DNA of 64,000 nt from Hungatella sp. UBA3048 (GTDB taxonomy: Bacteria > Bacillota > Clostridia > Lachnospirales > Lachnospiraceae): NCBI GenBank assembly GCA_002367105.1, contig DFCS01000020.1, forward strand, positions 186,001 to 250,000, in the 5' to 3' direction. The first letter of the stretch is position 1; each line of letters opens with the position of its first letter. Positions 36,764-45,699 of this stretch are shown piece after piece. Both the position numbers and the translations under genes were made by a program. The notes under the pieces are model-generated. The model saw only the letters and a list, made by a program, of their open reading frames with translations. It ran no database searches and was not told the origin of the DNA.

Positions 36764-37645
36764 ATGGATAATATTTCGCTGGATGAGATAAAAGACAAAT
36801 TGGACTTTTTTTATAAAATGTATGATATCGTACGTTTGGTTGATCCGCGTCAGAAAAGAGTGCTGGATTACCGCCAGTCATCTTTAACCGGGACACCGGA
36901 TGTATGCTATCATTATTGGGAAAACAACAGGATTTGTGATAATTGTATTTCCATAAGAGCTTATCAGGAAAACAAAAGCTTTGTAAAAATGGAAAAAAGC
37001 AGGGAAGAGGTTCTTCTTGTTACCGCTATTCCCATTGATAACGCCGATAGCCCGGCGGTACTTGAGCTGTTAAAAAATGCTACCGACACAATGCTCGTGG
37101 GGAACGGTGATTATAATCAAGGAGAAATATTTACCCGCTTTATCAAGGAGCTTAATGATGCGGCAGTGAGAGACCCCCTTACAACCCTTTATAACAGGCG
37201 TTTTGTGGATGAGCGCCTTCCGGTTGATATTATTAATGCTTTGCTAAAGCATAAGCCATTGTCCGTTTGCTTTATTGATCTTGATAACTTTAAATCAATT
37301 AATGACCTTTATGGGCATAAGGCAGGGGATTCAACAATCAAAGAAGCAGGCGAAGCCATTTCCCGGAATATTTCTCATGAGGATGTTTGGGCGGCGAGAT
37401 ATGGAGGAGATGAGTTCCTTCTTTGCCTGAGCGGCGCCGATGAAGATCAGGCGCGGGCAATTGCAGAAGGCATACAAAGGGAAATTGAACAGATGCCGCT
37501 AAGCCAGGCTATAAAAGGGGGGCCTCTTTCCATCTCTTATGGGATTGAAACCATGAAGGACGTTCCTGTGACTGCGGAGGAGCTTATACGCCGGGCAGAT
37601 GAAAAGATGTATCAAGCAAAAAGGGGAAAAAGTTCGGATATATGA
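36764..37645 (+). CDS. Diguanylate cyclase (GGDEF domain)
   Basis: 293 residues, no membrane segment. The N-terminal half (1-115) looks PAS-like and has two Cys motifs (CYHYWENNRICDNC) that could bind metal or heme or sense redox. The C-terminal GGDEF domain has the active site RYGGDEFLLCLSG near residue 211, so synthesis of cyclic di-GMP is expected. The product-inhibition RxxD motif is not conserved (HEDV in that place), so feedback inhibition is probably weak. Confidence 0.9.
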   Translation: MDNISLDEIKDKLDFFYKMYDIVRLVDPRQKRVLDYRQSSLTGTPDVCYHYWENNRICDNCISIRAYQENKSFVKMEKSREEVLLVTAIPIDNADSPAVLELLKNATDTMLVGNGDYNQGEIFTRFIKELNDAAVRDPLTTLYNRRFVDERLPVDIINALLKHKPLSVCFIDLDNFKSINDLYGHKAGDSTIKEAGEAISRNISHEDVWAARYGGDEFLLCLSGADEDQARAIAEGIQREIEQMPLSQAIKGGPLSISYGIETMKDVPVTAEELIRRADEKMYQAKRGKSSDI

Positions 37646-37668
37646 TAAAAATAAGATTAGTAAATGAG

Positions 37669-37697
37669 AAAAACCACCCTGTATAAGGATGGTTTTT
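37669..37697. terminator. Bidirectional terminator
   Basis: AAAAACCA (37669-37676) pairs with TGGTTTTT (37690-37697). It sits between convergent genes and can serve both. Confidence 0.8.
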
Positions 37698-37709
37698 CTA
37701 TTTCTGTTT

Positions 37710-39257
37710 TTACTCTTTATCTGTGCTGTCAGCAATATCCTTGCTGATGTTTGCAACAATTACTTCGCTTGCCGGATCATTTATATTTGTACCGTCAGGA
37801 ATTCCAGTAATATTTACATTTCTGGTTACCTTGGCATCATATGTATTTGCCTTCATGATCTCTGTGATGTCCAAACCGGTTGTTTCTTTTACAGATTCAA
37901 TCGTCTTAGCTAAGACAGCAGGTACATAGCTCCCCATGGAAGTTACGCCTGTATCACCATTCCCGCTGTCAATAATAGTAACTTTATCAATTGCAGCTAA
38001 TGGTTCAGCAATTGCCTTTGCCATCTCTGGCAATGCCTGCACGATCATTTCCATCATTGCGGCCTGCCCGTATTTCTTCATTGCGTCCGCTTTCTTTTCC
38101 ATTGCTTCCGCCTCTGCAAGACCCTTTGCCTGAATCGCAGCAGCTTCTGCTTCTCCTTTGGCTTTAATACCCTCGGCTTCCTGAAGCATAGCAAATTTCT
38201 CTGCTTCCGCCTGGGCTTTTCTTGCTTCCGCCTCTTTTTCCTGCTCGTATTTCTTTGCTTCTGCTTCGCGCTGTCTTCTTGCCAAGTCAGCGGAAGCTTT
38301 CTGTTCTACTGCATAGCGTTCTGCATCGGCTTTCTTATTAATTTCGGCTTCCAATGTCTGCTGCATAACGGCAACTTCTTTATTCTTTAGTTCTGCTTCC
38401 CGTTCTGTTTTTGCAATCTGGGCATTTACCGTAGCCGTCTGAACTGTTTTTTGCTGTTCCTGGTTCTGGATTTCATAAGCTGCATCCGCTTCCGCACGTT
38501 TTGAGTCAGATTCTTTCTTTAATTCAGCCTTCCTGATCTCAAGTTCATTATTCTTCTGGGCAATTTCTGTTTGAGCGAGTACTCTTGCATCATTAGAGGA
38601 TTTATCTGCTTCCGCCTGGGCAATTGCAATGTCTCTTTCCGCCTGAGCTTTTGCGATAGAAGCGTCTTTCTTGATTCTTGCCGTATTGTCGGCACCAAGA
38701 TCCTTAATAAGGCCATTCTCATCGGATATATTCTGGATATTGCATGATACAATTTCGATTCCAAGTTTTTTCATATCTTTTGATGCTTTTTCCATTACCT
38801 GATCGGAGAAGGAATCTCTGTCAGTATTGATTTCCTTTAAAGTAAGAGTTCCGATAATCTCACGCATGTTACCCTGAAGGGAATCCTGTAAGTCTTGGGT
38901 AATTTGATCCTGGTTTTTATTTAAGAAGTTCTTAGCCGCTAATTTGATTCCTTCTTCCGTTGGTTCAATTCTTACTTTCGCAACAGCATCAACATTCACG
39001 TTGATGAAATCATTGGTTGGCACAGATTGTTCTGTCTTGATATCCACCGTCATCTGACCAAGGTAAAGCTTATCTAACCGTTCAAGAAATGGGATTTTAA
39101 TTCCGGCGCGTCCAATTAAAATCTTTGGCTCTTTTTTCAAGCCTGAAATAATGAAAGCCCTGTCAGGCGGAGCCTTTACATATCCGCTTGCTAAGATACC
39201 AAGCAGGATAATTACAGCTATTGCAGTAAGAGCAAATGGTAAAATGATTTCTAACAT
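37710..39257 (-). CDS. floT: Flotillin-like membrane scaffold protein
   Basis: 515 residues. An N-terminal membrane hairpin/segment (LPFALTAIAVIILLGILASG) is followed by the SPFH domain (about 30-200), a long Ala/Glu-rich coiled coil with many AEAE repeats (about 200-420), and a C-terminal region. Flotillins form oligomers in functional membrane microdomains. The start at 39257 is used because the upstream ATG overlaps the GGAGAAATT ribosome site. The usual NfeD-type partner gene is not adjacent. Confidence 0.92.
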   Translation of the reverse strand: MLEIILPFALTAIAVIILLGILASGYVKAPPDRAFIISGLKKEPKILIGRAGIKIPFLERLDKLYLGQMTVDIKTEQSVPTNDFINVNVDAVAKVRIEPTEEGIKLAAKNFLNKNQDQITQDLQDSLQGNMREIIGTLTLKEINTDRDSFSDQVMEKASKDMKKLGIEIVSCNIQNISDENGLIKDLGADNTARIKKDASIAKAQAERDIAIAQAEADKSSNDARVLAQTEIAQKNNELEIRKAELKKESDSKRAEADAAYEIQNQEQQKTVQTATVNAQIAKTEREAELKNKEVAVMQQTLEAEINKKADAERYAVEQKASADLARRQREAEAKKYEQEKEAEARKAQAEAEKFAMLQEAEGIKAKGEAEAAAIQAKGLAEAEAMEKKADAMKKYGQAAMMEMIVQALPEMAKAIAEPLAAIDKVTIIDSGNGDTGVTSMGSYVPAVLAKTIESVKETTGLDITEIMKANTYDAKVTRNVNITGIPDGTNINDPASEVIVANISKDIADSTDKE

Positions 39258-39455
39258 AATTTCTCCTTTCAAACATAAAAAGTTTCAATTGCATCGTGTA
39301 AGTAATTCTTTATATGAAGAAAAAGCGATTTTGCCGTATGTAGTGGGAAAGTAGTAGGATGAAAAACTGCTTTCCCACTGCTTTATACAACTTGTTCTTC
39401 GGACTTTGTAGCAGGGCAAAGAACATTTTCCATAATATTAGCCGCTTCCTGATTT

Positions 39456-39629
39456 TTACTTTTGAAGAAGCAGGAAGAGATATGGGCTTCCTAAATCCAT
39501 TTGTGTACCATTCCATTGCGTATAGATAAAATTTTTGTTAAACTTGGAACCGCGTTTTCCTTCCCATTGATCGCCCAGGGTGACAGCGGCTTTTTTCTGG
39601 TCCTTTAAAAGTTCTGCAGCAATATCCAT
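39456..39629 (-). CDS. Small protein coupled to the Xre gene
   Basis: 57 residues (MDIAAELLKDQKKAAVTLGD...). Its ATG overlaps the stop of the Xre gene as TAATG, which implies translational coupling. A GTG at 39647 is an alternative. No family is recognised. It could be a small partner of the regulator or a remnant of a longer gene; the 200 bp after it hold no gene. Confidence 0.45.
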   Translation of the reverse strand: MDIAAELLKDQKKAAVTLGDQWEGKRGSKFNKNFIYTQWNGTQMDLGSPYLFLLLQK

Positions 39630-40075
39630 TATAAAATGGGGGACCACTGGATTTCTTGTTCGAATTCCTTCGGATCTTTTGAAATTTCGTTATAATAATC
39701 CATCGGTTTATTTCCATGCCATTCTTCGCTTAAAAAAACTTTTTCAAGCATATTGTACACAGCATCTTTTGCACTTGGTTCGAGTGCCATAAATTCCCGG
39801 ATAATAACATGATCTCTTTCTGTTAATCCGTTAGCCTTTGCGTATTCATCAAGGGAAAAAGTGCTTGGGGCATCAAACATTTCTCCAACCCCATTTCTGA
39901 GCCATTTTTCATTAACATTAAAAGCTGAACAAATCTGTGAAATGTGAATATCTTTTGGCACACGATCACCTGTTTCAAACATAGCCAATGTAGATTGTCC
40001 TATTTGCACTTTTTGGCTAAATTCTTTTTGGCTAAGTCCTAAATGCGTTCTTAATTCTTTAATACGTATGTTCAC
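39629..40075 (-). CDS. Xre/cI-type repressor
   Basis: 148 residues. The N-terminal Xre helix-turn-helix (residues 3-60, LRTHLGLSQKEFSQKVQIGQ) continues with MFETGDRVPKDIHISQICSA, and there is a helical C-terminal part without a LexA-type peptidase motif. It is divergent from a small gene at 40221, and the 145-bp spacer between them is AT-rich, which is the layout of a phage immunity switch. AGGAGG lies upstream of the start. Confidence 0.85.
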   Translation of the reverse strand: MNIRIKELRTHLGLSQKEFSQKVQIGQSTLAMFETGDRVPKDIHISQICSAFNVNEKWLRNGVGEMFDAPSTFSLDEYAKANGLTERDHVIIREFMALEPSAKDAVYNMLEKVFLSEEWHGNKPMDYYNEISKDPKEFEQEIQWSPIL

Positions 40076-40220
40076 ATTATTACCTCCTTGTTGAATTTAA
40101 TATAACACAATGTAAATCACAAAGCAATTAAAAGACGCAAAAACTATTGATTTGATAATTGCATTACGATAACATTCAATTACAGAGAAATTAAAACGAT
40201 TGTAAAGAGGAGGGTTAGCA

Positions 40221-40468
40221 ATGGCTGATACAATTTATAGTATTAAAGCATTACCGGAATCTGATAAAATTGCGACGCTGCTCAAGAATACTGATGATAA
40301 GCAACGAGATCTAATGCAGCTTGTTATCCAGAGTGTGAACTTGGGAATTGCAATAATGAATTAAATTACTCAACCAATAATCTTACAGAAAATGATGTGA
40401 AAGAAATCAATAACTTCGTCAAAGGTATATGGGAACTGAAAGAAAAAGAGCTGGGCCTACAACTGTAA
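40221..40468 (+). pseudogene. Frameshifted small phage-like gene
   Basis: From ATG 40221, with a strong GAGGAGG site, 47 codons are open (MADTIYSIKALPESDKIATL...) and stop at 40362. A different frame continues from about 40364 with convincing protein (NLTENDVKEINNFVKGIWEL) up to a stop at 40466. A small indel near 40360-40366 would explain the break; the intact product would be about 80 residues. It faces the Xre repressor, as early phage genes do. Confidence 0.5.
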
Positions 40469-40661
40469 CTTCTGCCGTAAGATCACCCCTTTTACCACCC
40501 CGCTGACCCTGGTTTTTATAAACTGTGAATGCGGCAATCGTACCAGATGCCAGACTAACAGAAGAGACGATATTTTTGATAGTATTGACTGCATTACCTG
40601 TAAAAGCCCGGTTGCAGTTAAATGGAACCGCAAAAAGAATATCTATGAGACCATTAAATGA
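40440..40661 (+). pseudogene. Zinc-ribbon reading frame without a start codon
   Basis: Open from 40440 to the TGA at 40659. It reads SWAYNCNFCRKITPF, then CECGNRTRCQTN and CITCKSPVAVKWNRKKN, giving a pattern of paired cysteines typical of small phage zinc-ribbon proteins (Com-like). There is no ATG, GTG or TTG in the frame; an original ATG may have been lost when this segment joined the preceding gene. Either a remnant or a product of frameshifting. Confidence 0.4.
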
Positions 40662-40791
40662 CCATGGAGAAGTCAACGGTTTTCCCGATGATATTAGACT
40701 ATATACATTAAAGAAACAGTTATAATTTGTAGCAGAGATTATGAGAATAATGTAAAGCCAATAACATTAAATATGTAATGAAAACTACTAA

Positions 40792-40818
40792 CTATCAGTA
40801 TTAAACTGGTAGCTTTTT
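40792..40818 (+). terminator. Terminator after the zinc-ribbon frame
   Basis: CTATCAG (40792-40798) pairs with CTGGTAG (40806-40812), followed by five T. The 40662-41066 interval otherwise holds only this and the opposing hairpin at 40893. Confidence 0.65.
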
Positions 40819-40892
40819 ATTGTTGTAAATCCAGAAAACTGAAATTTAAGCAAGCTGACCAGGTAGGAAAAAAAGTACCATGAAGGCCTATA

Positions 40893-40935
40893 TAAAAAAG
40901 GAACACCGCTGATTTCGGGGAAAACGGCGCTCCTT
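40893..40935 (-). terminator. Minus-strand terminator
   Basis: On the minus strand AAGGAGCGCCG pairs with CGGTGTTCCTT (two wobbles), followed by a run of U. No convincing minus-strand gene ends here, so the gene it served may have decayed. Confidence 0.55.
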
Positions 40936-41066
40936 CAAGAAGAGTCGATTAAATTATAGTGCTTTAAAGTCATAAAGTAAAGCTGAATGATTTTTTGTGA
41001 TTTAAAAAATTTATGAGAGGTCATGTAAAAGTAAGGTACAGGAAAATGAAATAAAAGAGGTGGATC

Positions 41067-41485
41067 GTGAAACTGAAATATCCTTATGCAATGTATGACA
41101 GCGGAGAGTTTCAAGGAGAGCATTATCAATATTCTAAAAGGCGCATATATGACTGTTGAGGCCCGTTAGTCAAGAGGATGGGATCGCAAAAAATGATGCG
41201 CTTCATTATAAAGGTGAACAATGTCATTCAAAAAAGATTTCTGCGTAAAATCCTTATGATAAACCATGTTTATTTCCCTAATCATGCTGAGATTTTCAAT
41301 TGGAAGTGCAATCAGTTTTCCCTTGTTAAGTTCATTTTGACATGCACTTTTCCCCGGCTAATGGTCGTTTGTGGGCAGGGAAGTTGTATCACAATGAGGC
41401 AAGGATAGAATGGTTGGAAAAACAATCATTTATCCTTTTAAGCAAAAAAAGACTATATCCTGAGGCATATACAGAATATAGCTGA
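41067..41485 (+). pseudogene. Degenerate gene, possibly CoiA-like
   Basis: From GTG 41067 (GAGGTGG upstream) the frame reads MKLKYPYAMYDSGEFQGEHY..., reaches an in-frame TGA at 41157, and continues recognisably through shifted frames with GPLVKRMGSQK, NDALHYKGEQCHSKK and a well-kept C-terminal stretch GRLWAGKLYHNEARIEWLEK up to 41485, broken by several stops. The Cys-x-G ... HYK-x-x-x-C spacing recalls the zinc-binding N-terminus of CoiA-like proteins, which is only a suggestion. Clearly non-functional. Confidence 0.45.
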
Positions 41486-41538
41486 TAAATACACTATTAT
41501 TAAACCCTGATTGTTTTTAAAGTTTCAGAGCCTTCATC

Positions 41539-41994
41539 CTATGCCTTTGTTTTATTCAAATGAATTTGCGTATGCGCTTTCATCACTTTATAATAAGCTT
41601 CAATTTCATCAGGGGTAAAATGCTGGGAAAGAGTATTAAGCGTAGCAAGAACCGCCTCCCGATCATATGCCCTGTGAATAAAATCGGTCTTTCGACCTGC
41701 TTCAGTGGGAACGAGCAATACAAGCTTTGGGTTGGCATCGCTTTTCTTCCTAACAATTAACCCCTTTTTTTCTAACTTATCTGCCATTTGTGAAATGGCA
41801 CCTTTAGTTTTATGAAGTTTTTTTCCAAGTTCTGAAATAGAGATTTCGTAGGCTTTACAAATATAACCAAGCGTGTGTATTTCCTGCATGGTCATAAGGG
41901 TTCCTGTTTCGTAATCCTTAGGTATATTGGCGTACATACTTAAAAGATTCATAAAGCTGTATACAGTGTCTACCTTGTCATACTTCAAAAACAT
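41539..41994 (-). CDS. MarR family transcriptional regulator
   Basis: 151 residues. The winged helix-turn-helix spans about residues 38-105, with ISISELGKKLHKTKGAISQM as recognition region and the wing around KKSDANPKLVLLVPTEAG. Helical ends form the dimer. No transporter or enzyme gene is adjacent to suggest a target, and its surroundings are scarred, so it may be left over from a larger locus. Its 3' end has no clear hairpin. Confidence 0.88.
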   Translation of the reverse strand: MFLKYDKVDTVYSFMNLLSMYANIPKDYETGTLMTMQEIHTLGYICKAYEISISELGKKLHKTKGAISQMADKLEKKGLIVRKKSDANPKLVLLVPTEAGRKTDFIHRAYDREAVLATLNTLSQHFTPDEIEAYYKVMKAHTQIHLNKTKA

Positions 41995-42083
41995 TCTTGA
42001 TTGGCTTCAACATTAAAAGGGCGTGTTGCAAAACCAATGTCATTAAGATAAGAAGAAAGTCGATAGATAAGATTATGAAGTAG

Positions 42084-42115
42084 GTGGCGAATTCAATTAT
42101 GAGTTCGCCACTTTT
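42084..42115 (+). terminator. Hairpin with short T-run
   Basis: GTGGCGAA (42084-42091) pairs perfectly with TTCGCCAC (42104-42111), followed by TTTT. It follows a GGGCGTGTTGCAAAA stretch near 42017 that resembles insertion-sequence ends, but no transposase frame is seen. Confidence 0.45.
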
Positions 42116-42190
42116 GTGTAAAAGCACATGCCAAAAACTGATCAAGTGATTATTGAGACCGTAAGCACAAACAGCTAAATAAAACATTAT

Positions 42191-42219
42191 AAAGAGCGAG
42201 GACTGAATCCCCGCTCTTT
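42191..42219. terminator. Symmetric hairpin before the lipoprotein gene
   Basis: AAAGAGCG (42191-42198) pairs with CGCTCTTT (42212-42219). A- and T-ends make it usable on either strand. Confidence 0.4.
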
Positions 42220-42277
42220 ACTTGAATATTACTAAAAAGTATGGTATGTTTCATATATACGAATAGGGGGATGTGCT

Positions 42278-42919
42278 ATGAAAAGGTGCCTTTTAGCAAT
42301 GGCCTTAGTTCTTGGAAGCATTCTTATAACGAGCTGTTCAAAAGATGGCCGGGAAGTGCAAAATAATACTGAAACTAAGAACGATGTACGCATTTATGAA
42401 GGTGATAAGAGAGTAATATTTAATTTGGGATCTTTGCCTTATGATATGGAATACAAAGGACATGTTCTTCAATTTTCATCATGCGAACTATATCAGAAAA
42501 AATCAGACGTAGATAATTCATATACACCCTATGTAATTGCAAAAGTTAAAATAGAAGGAATTGATAATGATACATTGCATTTGTTTAATGAAAATTTATA
42601 TGTTTACGGAAATATAAATAATGAAAAAAACCAATTAGGCAATAAGGCATTGTCAAAAATATGTGAGGTTGATAAAGATGGATACCGATATTATGTATTC
42701 TCGCAGTCATTACTTTCTTCTCATAATTATAAATACGATTTTTCAGAATCTAATTATAATGTGGGGTTTTTGATTCTTCAAGGTGAAGATTATAGAGCTT
42801 TGCAATTTATTTATAATGGATTTTTAAGTTCAAGTGTTAATGATTTGAAAGATGTAGGTGAAGAAGTATGGCAAGCAATCAAACAAAAACAACTTGAATC
42901 TGCGAAACCAAAGATTTAA
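42278..42919 (+). CDS. Putative lipoprotein of unknown function
   Basis: 213 residues. The signal peptide ends with the lipobox ITSC, Cys near residue 20, so it should be anchored on the outer face of the membrane. The rest is a soluble, Tyr/Asn/Asp-rich domain with no family I recognise; segments such as DMEYKGHVLQFSSCELY suggest a beta-sandwich. Base composition is more AT-rich than the core genes. A GGGGG site precedes the ATG. It sits among phage remnants and may be accessory cargo. Confidence 0.7.
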   Translation: MKRCLLAMALVLGSILITSCSKDGREVQNNTETKNDVRIYEGDKRVIFNLGSLPYDMEYKGHVLQFSSCELYQKKSDVDNSYTPYVIAKVKIEGIDNDTLHLFNENLYVYGNINNEKNQLGNKALSKICEVDKDGYRYYVFSQSLLSSHNYKYDFSESNYNVGFLILQGEDYRALQFIYNGFLSSSVNDLKDVGEEVWQAIKQKQLESAKPKI

Positions 42920-43008
42920 GAATTTTTTTCATAAAGAGATAATATAATAGATAAGTCAACTGAATAATATCGTAGCACAGAGTAGCGGATATATGGAAGA
43001 AAGCATAA

Positions 43009-43666
43009 ATGAGCAAACCTCTCCTGTTAACACCGACAGCTATGCCAAGCGTTGAAATGGAACGTTATGGAGCCTTGACCGATTTTTGAATCTTTGATAT
43101 TAATGATGATAACGAGCTGGTTCTAACCATGACAGATGGTACACAGAAGGTGATTGACCTTGCCCGGTTTGTCTATTCCGTGGATAGTACCGCAACCGTT
43201 GCCATGAAAAACCTGAATCGGACTATTACCGCAGAGATCGTGGACGGATCTGTTACTATGGAAAAACTGGATGCTTCCATACAGATGGAGCTTAGGCAAT
43301 ATATGCTTTATGCTCAGGCAGCCAGGGATATGGCTCTCCAGTATCAGAACATTACTAAGACCTTCCGGGATCATACAGAAGTAATAGCAAACAATGCCGT
43401 AACGGATAAAGCGGCAGCTGGGGGCCGGGTAGATGAAACCCTGACAGAGTTTAACACGCTCTTCATGAATGGTAACTTTATTGGCCCGATGGGTCCACAG
43501 GGATTACAGGGAAACCTAGGGAGCTACAGGAGCCACAGGAAAACAGGGTCCACAGGGTATTCAATTCCATACGGGAATTTCCGTTTCGGTTGTAACATCA
43601 CAACTTTTCGGGCCTGTAATTACCTGGGCCTTTAAATACAAAAAAATTAGATACTATACGGAATAA
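43009..43666 (+). pseudogene. Broken phage tail-fibre-like gene with collagen-like end
   Basis: The frame from ATG 43009 (MSKPLLLTPTAMPSVEMERY...) meets TGA at 43087, then continues in the same frame with ELVLTMTDGTQKVIDLARFV and ITAEIVDGSVTMEKLDASIQ. A Gly-x-y stretch (GPMGPQGLQG) starts near 43483, and a frameshift near 43515 moves it to GATGATGKQGPQGIQ, ending at 43666. The repeat triplets are typical of phage tail fibre or baseplate proteins. Two lesions make it inactive in full length; a shorter product from 43129 is conceivable. Confidence 0.65.
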
Positions 43667-43735
43667 TTATTTTAGTATTTTTTAGATTCTATCTTTGCTA
43701 TAATATAACAAGCGGTAGATTGGAGGAAATATTCT

Positions 43736-44110
43736 ATGAGAAAAAAATTAATCTTGTACATTATCTGCATGATGCTATTGGGACTAGTAGGTTGTTCTAA
43801 AAAGGATCCCCTTCACCTAGGTGTAAATGCTATTGTTGTTGAAGTTAATAAAGATACAGGAAGCATTATAGCAAGGGATCCGGATGAAATGAATTCAACT
43901 TTATTTGGAGAAGGTTGTTCAATTAATTGTAGTAAGGCACAAATAATATATTGCAAATTTGGCACCAAAGATTTAAAGGAAATAAGTTTGGGAGATTTGC
44001 AAGCTGGAGATGAAATTACGATTGATTTAAGGGAATCCGAAGTTAAAAGTGCTAAGAACGGATCTTGTAGTGCGGAGAAAATACAGCTGATTACTCAGCG
44101 CTTGAAGTAG
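43736..44110 (+). CDS. Small putative lipoprotein
   Basis: 124 residues. The signal peptide has lipobox LVGC (Cys near 20). The mature part looks like an OB or small beta barrel, with GVNAIVVEVNKDTGSIIARD then KEISLGDLQAGDEITIDLRE, a pattern seen in DUF3221-like envelope proteins. Function unknown. It has a GGAGG ribosome site and lies between the broken tail gene and the lysin fragment, where cargo genes are often found. Confidence 0.65.
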   Translation: MRKKLILYIICMMLLGLVGCSKKDPLHLGVNAIVVEVNKDTGSIIARDPDEMNSTLFGEGCSINCSKAQIIYCKFGTKDLKEISLGDLQAGDEITIDLRESEVKSAKNGSCSAEKIQLITQRLK

Positions 44111-44189
44111 AAAATTTAATAGGGATTAATTTGTATTCAAAATGTAGGCCCGGGAGATCATGGGCCTTTTTCAATTGGAGGAATGAAAT

Positions 44190-44582
44190 ATGAAAGCAGA
44201 ACAGAAACGGCAGGTAGTATGCGATAAATACGCGATTCTGACAGGCCGAAACTTATACAACCAGACGTTACGAGATTACTGCTTCAAAAAGCATCCTGAT
44301 GGCAATTATTACAGTGATTGTAGCAGTTCCATCTGCTATGCCTATAAGGAGGCCGGATACGACTTCGGAATACTCAATACAGCAGGAACATATCAGTCAG
44401 GTAAGCTGTCTACCGTTGATGTGGATATCGCCGCAGGAATCCCGAATATATCACGTTTGCGTAAGGGTGACATGTTGGAGTTTGCCGGATCAGACGCCAA
44501 CAGACCACTTAAGATAGGCCATGTTGAAATGTATTGCGGTAATAGTATTATCTGCGGACATGGTGTATTCAAACTTTCGTAA
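44190..44582 (+). pseudogene. Truncated NlpC/P60-type peptidase (phage lysin)
   Basis: 130 codons. The catalytic Cys lies in YYSDCSSSICYAYKEAGYDF and the catalytic His in IGHVEMYCGNSIICGHG, as in NlpC/P60 endopeptidases of phage lysis modules. The frame ends abruptly at FKLS just after the active-site region, short of the usual family end, and nothing downstream restores it. A GGAGG ribosome site is intact. Probably the remnant of a prophage lysin, though the core residues are still present. Confidence 0.6.
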
Positions 44583-44621
44583 AATTTTCTTAAAAACCTA
44601 AAAAACTTAAATATTGTTAAT

Positions 44622-44651
44622 TTGACGGATGTAATATTTGTATTATATAAT
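44622..44651 (+). promoter_or_regulatory. Promoter of the SIMPL gene
   Basis: TTGACG (44622-44627), 18-bp spacer, perfect TATAAT (44646-44651). Confidence 0.6.
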
Positions 44652-44833
44652 AATATTATGCAATGTGTTAAGGCTTCTTCTCTGTTTTGGGAGACGGGTT
44701 TTGGCATGGGGTATGGGAAAAACCATGTTCCTATACTATTTTTGGTTTGGGTTTTATATATTATAAAGAAGGTGGTCTGGGAAAAAAGTAAAAAACCGGA
44801 ATTTATCTTGGTTACATTGAAAGGAGTTTCATC

Positions 44834-45580
44834 ATGGATGAAATGAATAAAAGGTCAGTCAGTAACATCATTGTAGCGGTTATTCTTGTCATTGGTGTTA
44901 TCGGAGCCGCACTGATTCTGACCAATGGAATTGTACAGATCAAAGCGTCAAAAACTAATATTGTTGTTACAGGTTCCGCAAAGCAGCAGATCACGTCGGA
45001 TCTGATCGTGTGGACCGGCAGCTTTAATGCACAGTCGGAGAAGCTGCAGGATGCTTACAGCATGCTGGAGGACAGCAGGAATAAGGTATCGGATTATCTT
45101 ATAAGTAAGGGGATCGGGAAGGATGAATTCGTATTTTCCTCCATTTCGACTATGATCAATTATGTTATGAACGATTATGGAAACAATACCAATAAGATCG
45201 ATAATTATGATTTAAGCCAGACCGTTACCATAAGTTCAAGCGAAATTGATAAGATAACGGAAATATCCAGAAATGCTACGGAGCTATTGAACGTAGGTGT
45301 TGCCTTCCAGTCCAATCAGCCTCAATATTTTTATACAAAGCTTGCTGATTTGAAGGTGACGATGTTAGCAGAGGCAACAAAGGACGCAAGAAAGCGTGCG
45401 GAGATGATAGCGGAGAATGCAGGCAATAAACTGGGAGATTTAAAATATGCCGATATGGGTGTCATGCAGATAACTCCTTTATATTCCAATGAAGTAGACG
45501 ACTATGGAATTAATGATACGTCTTCCCTGGAAAAAGAAATTACTGCTGTTGTCCACTGTCAGTTTGAGATCAGTAAATAG
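44834..45580 (+). CDS. SIMPL-domain protein (DUF541)
   Basis: 248 residues. One N-terminal membrane segment (VAVILVIGVIGAALILTNG) anchors an extracytoplasmic SIMPL domain, with the family opening IVVTGSAKQQITSDLIVWTG near residue 43 and the closing pattern AEATKDARKRAEMIAENAG near 180. SIMPL proteins form large periplasmic or surface assemblies in some bacteria; their role is poorly defined. GAAAGGAG precedes the ATG by eight bases. Confidence 0.88.
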   Translation: MDEMNKRSVSNIIVAVILVIGVIGAALILTNGIVQIKASKTNIVVTGSAKQQITSDLIVWTGSFNAQSEKLQDAYSMLEDSRNKVSDYLISKGIGKDEFVFSSISTMINYVMNDYGNNTNKIDNYDLSQTVTISSSEIDKITEISRNATELLNVGVAFQSNQPQYFYTKLADLKVTMLAEATKDARKRAEMIAENAGNKLGDLKYADMGVMQITPLYSNEVDDYGINDTSSLEKEITAVVHCQFEISK

Positions 45581-45699
45581 CTGGCATACCATTATTTGGG
45601 CATTGATATTGTACATAGGGTTAATAAAATGCCGGCAGCAAATTAATCTGCCAGGATAAGGGCACTGGATTTCTGATAGGAGGGATACGGTGCTATTTT

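Noticed and set aside
39310..39516. Second minus-strand frame after the Xre-coupled gene
   Set aside because: It overlaps the better-supported coupled frame and has no start signal.
40419..40676. Minus-strand frame opposite the zinc-ribbon sequence
   Set aside because: The plus strand has the Cys-pair pattern; the minus reading is a shadow.
40935..41129. Minus-strand frame next to a minus-strand terminator
   Set aside because: Low-complexity Phe/His-rich peptide without ribosome site; the plus strand here carries the broken CoiA-like gene.
41978..42187. Hydrophobic minus-strand frame before MarR
   Set aside because: No ribosome site, and it crosses a hairpin and possible insertion-sequence remnant; composition is that of AT-rich non-coding DNA.
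44658..44846. A frame with a hydrophobic middle before the SIMPL gene
   Set aside because: No ribosome site, it starts at the promoter itself and runs into the SIMPL start in another frame; better explained as leader.
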